NCBI RefSeq assembly: GCF_013426975.1
Contig: NZ_JACCPY010000008.1
Span: 1 to 64,000 of the forward strand
Source of the DNA: Sphaerotilus sulfidivorans
GTDB lineage: Bacteria > Pseudomonadota > Gammaproteobacteria > Burkholderiales > Burkholderiaceae_C
Reading direction: 5' to 3'
DNA: 64,000 bases
Each line of letters begins with the position of its first letter. Within the stretch, counting starts at the first letter, position 1. The notes under the pieces were generated by a model, which did no database searches, was not told the origin of the DNA, and was given only the letters and a program-made list of their open reading frames with translations. Positions 59,741-64,000 of the stretch are shown piece after piece. Made by a program: the position numbers and the translations under genes.

Positions 59741-60241
59741 TCACGAGGTCGGGTTGGCGCTGATGACGGTGGTGGTCGAGAACTCGTGCGCCGCGCTCTC
59801 GCCCGGCGGCTGCCAGCGCACCCGCACGGTGACCTCGCTGACCGAGTAGGGCGCCACCCGGGTCGCGTCGTCGAGCGCGGTGTCGATGCGGTCGACCACC
59901 GACACGGTGGCGGTGCCGGCCGGCAGGGTTTCTTCGACCCGGCTCAGCCAGGCCTTGCAGGCGCTGCTGGCCTGGCAGTCGCTGAAGTCCTTCAGCATCG
60001 CGCGGTTGCTCCACATCCGGCCGATCAGGTCGGTGGCGAGGTAGGTGGCCTCGGCGCGGTACTTGGCGCCGGTGCTGGCGCGGGTCATGGCCGCCTGCAG
60101 GCCGACCAGGCCGAGCACCGCCAGCGAGAAGATCAGCAGCGCGATCAGCGCCTCGATCAGCGCGAAGCCGCGGGCGGGGCGGCCGGCGCAGCGGCCCGGG
60201 CGCGGGCGTGGCCGGTGGAGGCGGGCGGCGGGCAGGGCCAT
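59741..60241 (-). CDS. pilV: Minor pilin PilV
   Basis: A 166-residue prepilin. The basic, arginine-rich leader ends in Gly25 and is followed by FALIEALIALLIFSLAVLGLVGLQ. The mature segment has the PilV-type RAEATYLATDLIGRMWSNR helix and a Cys pair (near DCQASSACKAW). It is 20 bases after fimU and 11 before pilW. Confidence 0.9.
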   Translation of the reverse strand: MALPAARLHRPRPRPGRCAGRPARGFALIEALIALLIFSLAVLGLVGLQAAMTRASTGAKYRAEATYLATDLIGRMWSNRAMLKDFSDCQASSACKAWLSRVEETLPAGTATVSVVDRIDTALDDATRVAPYSVSEVTVRVRWQPPGESAAHEFSTTTVISANPTS

Positions 60242-60261
60242 GGCGACAGTCTCGGATCGTG

Positions 60262-60942
60262 TCAGGTCGGGATGCAGGTGCGCGGATCGTCGCGCTCGGT
60301 GACGGCCGGGTCGCAGGTGCGCACGCTGCCGCCGGTGCCCAGCATCACCCGCAGCGTGTGGGTGGTGTCGCTGCCGGGATGGCGGACCACGACGCAGCGC
60401 ATCGGCCCCGCCGGGCTGGTCGCGGCGCGGCCGAAGCTGTTGAAGACCACCTGCGTCTCGCCGGTGGCGCTGGCGCAGCTGGCATCGTAGACGCCGACGA
60501 TCACGTCGGGCGAGCCGTCGCCCTGGGCGTGGCGTGCCAGCAGCCTCGGCTTGTCGGCCGCGCTGGTGTCGCCGGTCAGCAGCGGGCCGCCGCAGCCGCC
60601 AGCAGGATCTTCCAGGCTGATGATCCAGGAGGCCGATCGCGCCGAGAGCGTGCAGTCGTCCGACAGGCCGGCCGGGCTGGTGCTGTTGCTCCACACCAGC
60701 GAGAAGGTCACGTCGCGGTTGCGCCGCACCGCCTCGGCGCGGGCCTTTTCCAGCCCGCCGGCGATCGACATCGCGGCATTGCGGACCTGCATGTTCATCA
60801 TCCATTCGCGCACCAGCGGAATGGCGCCCATCAGCAGCAGGCCGGCCACCGCCAGCGCGACCATCAGCTCGATCAGCGTGAAGCCGCGGTCGCGGCGTGT
60901 GCGTGGCGACCGCGCCAGTGCCAGCGGTGTCGGCTTCAGCAT
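60262..60942 (-). CDS. fimU: Minor pilin FimU/FimT (GspH domain)
   Basis: A 226-residue prepilin with a basic leader ending in Gly20 and [22 protein letters not shown]. This is followed by the GspH/FimT signature [20 protein letters not shown]. Several cysteines are present in the mature domain. The ATG at 60942 overlaps the end of pilE by seven bases, as in cluster 1. Confidence 0.9.
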   Translation of the reverse strand: MLKPTPLALARSPRTRRDRGFTLIELMVALAVAGLLLMGAIPLVREWMMNMQVRNAAMSIAGGLEKARAEAVRRNRDVTFSLVWSNSTSPAGLSDDCTLSARSASWIISLEDPAGGCGGPLLTGDTSAADKPRLLARHAQGDGSPDVIVGVYDASCASATGETQVVFNSFGRAATSPAGPMRCVVVRHPGSDTTHTLRVMLGTGGSVRTCDPAVTERDDPRTCIPT

Positions 60943-61418
60943 TCGCTGCCCCGCTTGAGCCAGCAGGCCTTGGTGACGCTGCCGCCCTTGAACAGCGTGG
61001 TGCGCTGGCTGCCGGCCTGGTCGGTCTCGTAGACATGGCCGACGGCATGGCCGGCGCTGCCGGTGGCGCGCAGCACATAGCTCTGGCCGTTGTCGCCCAG
61101 CGTGCAGCTGAAGCTGAACTTCAGGCTCGAGCCCTTGTCGGGCAGGTTGCTGGCCGAGGGCACCGCGCCGGTCTTGCTCGCGCAGGCGCCGCTGCCGTAG
61201 TTGCGGTTGTCCTGGTAGTACTGCTCCATCGCCACCCGGTCGTTCGACAGGAAGGTGAAGGCCTCCGGCAGCGTGCTGCGGCGCATGTAGTCGTTGTAGG
61301 AGGGCAGCGCCACCGAGGCCAGGATGCCGATGATGGCCACCACCACCATCACCTCGATCAGCGTGAAGCCCCGGCTCGGACGGAGGCTGCGGATGGAAAC
61401 GGGGGTCGGGCGGAGCAT
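60936..61418 (-). CDS. pilE: Type IV pilin PilE-like
   Basis: A 160-residue pilin. The leader ends in Gly17 and is followed by [30 protein letters not shown], the canonical pilin helix with Glu+5 and Pro22. Four cysteines, including the pair near the C terminus ([11 protein letters not shown]), fit the PilE disulfide loop. It is the first gene of the second minor pilin operon and diverges from ettA across 223 bases. Confidence 0.9.
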   Translation of the reverse strand: MLRPTPVSIRSLRPSRGFTLIEVMVVVAIIGILASVALPSYNDYMRRSTLPEAFTFLSNDRVAMEQYYQDNRNYGSGACASKTGAVPSASNLPDKGSSLKFSFSCTLGDNGQSYVLRATGSAGHAVGHVYETDQAGSQRTTLFKGGSVTKACWLKRGSEC

Positions 61419-61641
61419 GTCGGGTCGCGAGGCCTTCGATCGGCGATCGCGCAAAAATGAAAGGATGCGCGATGCTAGGCCGTGGCCGCGCCCCCGTCAC
61501 CGGTGCGGCACGCCGCTGGTCGGCCCCGATCGGCCGTCCGTCGGCTGCCGGCCTGAGGCTCGGGGCCGCGAGACTGCACCCGGCAACTGCGGCGACAATA
61601 CGGAATTCTTCGCAACCCCACAGACAGGCAACCGCACACCC

Positions 61642-63306
<1,665 letters not shown>

Positions 63307-63315
63307 TGACGTGAG

Positions 63316-63348
63316 CCGGGACCGGGAGCTTCAGGCTTCCGGCCCCGG
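63316..63348 (+). terminator. Hairpin after ettA
   Basis: CCGGGACCGGGAGC (63316-63329) pairs with GCTTCCGGCCCCGG (63335-63348) with one mismatch and one G-T pair around a 5-base loop. The following TGTTAC has only a weak T run, so termination may be partial. Confidence 0.5.
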
Positions 63349-63359
63349 TGTTACATTGA

Positions 63360-63752
<393 letters not shown>

Positions 63753-63755
63753 TCT

Positions 63756-64000
63756 TCAGCCGCCAGTCAGGCGGCTCCACAGCGCGGCGGCCCAGATGCC
63801 GCCGCACAGTGCCAGCGCCAGGAAGACCGCGGCGCTGCCGTAGTCCTTGGCGCGCTTGGCCAGTTCGTGAAGATCGAAGGAGATGCGATCGACGGTCGCC
63901 TCGACGGCCGAGTTCAGCAGCTCGACGACCATCACCATCACCACGCTGCCGGCCAGCAGCGCCACTTCCACCCAGGTTCGGCCCAGCCAGAAGGCCAGCG
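63756..64000 (-). CDS. dgkA: Diacylglycerol kinase, C-terminal part (5' end outside window)
   Basis: The frame is open to the window edge, so only the last 80 or so residues are present. The catalytic stretch ELLNSAVEATVDRISFDLHELAKRAKDYGSAAV is typical of the small trimeric membrane kinase DgkA, which recycles diacylglycerol to phosphatidic acid. Two membrane helices flank it. It converges on the PII gene, separated by three bases. Confidence 0.93.
   Translation of the reverse strand, partial: LAFWLGRTWVEVALLAGSVVMVMVVELLNSAVEATVDRISFDLHELAKRAKDYGSAAVFLALALCGGIWAAALWSRLTGG

Overview
The window is 64 kb of uniformly GC-rich chromosome with dense coding, short gaps and no mobile element, CRISPR array or rRNA. 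Gene content and order (lon-side ppiD next to tRNA-His; surE-pcm-nlpD-rlmD; ybgC-tolQRA; nusB-ribH-ribB-ribD; nrdR-glyA; an Entner-Doudoroff pair edd-eda; type IV pilus minor pilins with pilY1) fit a Burkholderiales betaproteobacterium, probably near the Leptothrix/Rubrivivax/Sphaerotilus side. The genus is an inference from gene content only.

Layout. 1-5 kb: end of ppiD, tRNA-His with its own promoter and terminator, a type II P-type cation ATPase with an FNR-like box upstream, and an orphan LuxR-type response regulator. 5-10 kb: surE, pcm, nlpD and rlmD (rpoS, expected after nlpD, is absent), then a transglutaminase-like protein. 10-19 kb: a long minus-strand run with a GNAT protein, tolA, tolR, tolQ, ybgC, a Ser/Thr kinase, an aminotransferase, nusB, ribH, a RibB-RibX hybrid and ribD. 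19-24 kb: a five-gene minor pilin cluster. 24-26 kb: nrdR and glyA, with a ZTP (pfl-motif) riboswitch in the glyA leader. 26-32 kb: lytic transglycosylase, ubiD, a DUF218 protein, pdxH, a MobA-like nucleotidyltransferase overlapping a ChaC-like protein tail to tail, and an OmpA-domain protein. 32-40 kb: edd-eda, a CDF metal exporter, a small membrane protein, a PepSY protein plus cytochrome b561 pair, rlmJ and a CoA-transferase. 40-44 kb: a soluble multi-PAS chemoreceptor, split by an apparent frameshift, followed by a triple-CheW protein that also appears frameshifted near its end. 44-53 kb: a giant SNF2-family helicase, gloA, the MoxR-DUF58-TgpA trio and a histone-deacetylase-like enzyme. 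53-61.5 kb: a second minor pilin operon (pilE, fimU, pilV, pilW, pilX, pilY1) ending in a TonB-like gene. 61.5-64 kb: ettA, a PII gene and the end of dgkA.

Themes. The two pilin clusters plus the chemosensory module suggest surface motility and taxis. The tol, nlpD, lytic transglycosylase, MoxR and TgpA genes cover envelope upkeep. Riboflavin, PLP, ubiquinone and one-carbon genes cover cofactors. Regulatory points worth attention are the ZTP riboswitch, a recurring '-10 box, about 6 bases, ATG' arrangement that suggests leaderless mRNAs, an FNR-like box, and an inverted repeat upstream of edd. No intergenic gap exceeds 300 bases. The larger ones (26621-26900, 36152-36431, 25452-25681, 61419-61641) are covered in entries where they hold a signal. 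In 26621-26900 I see only an AT-richer stretch next to ubiD that probably carries divergent promoters.
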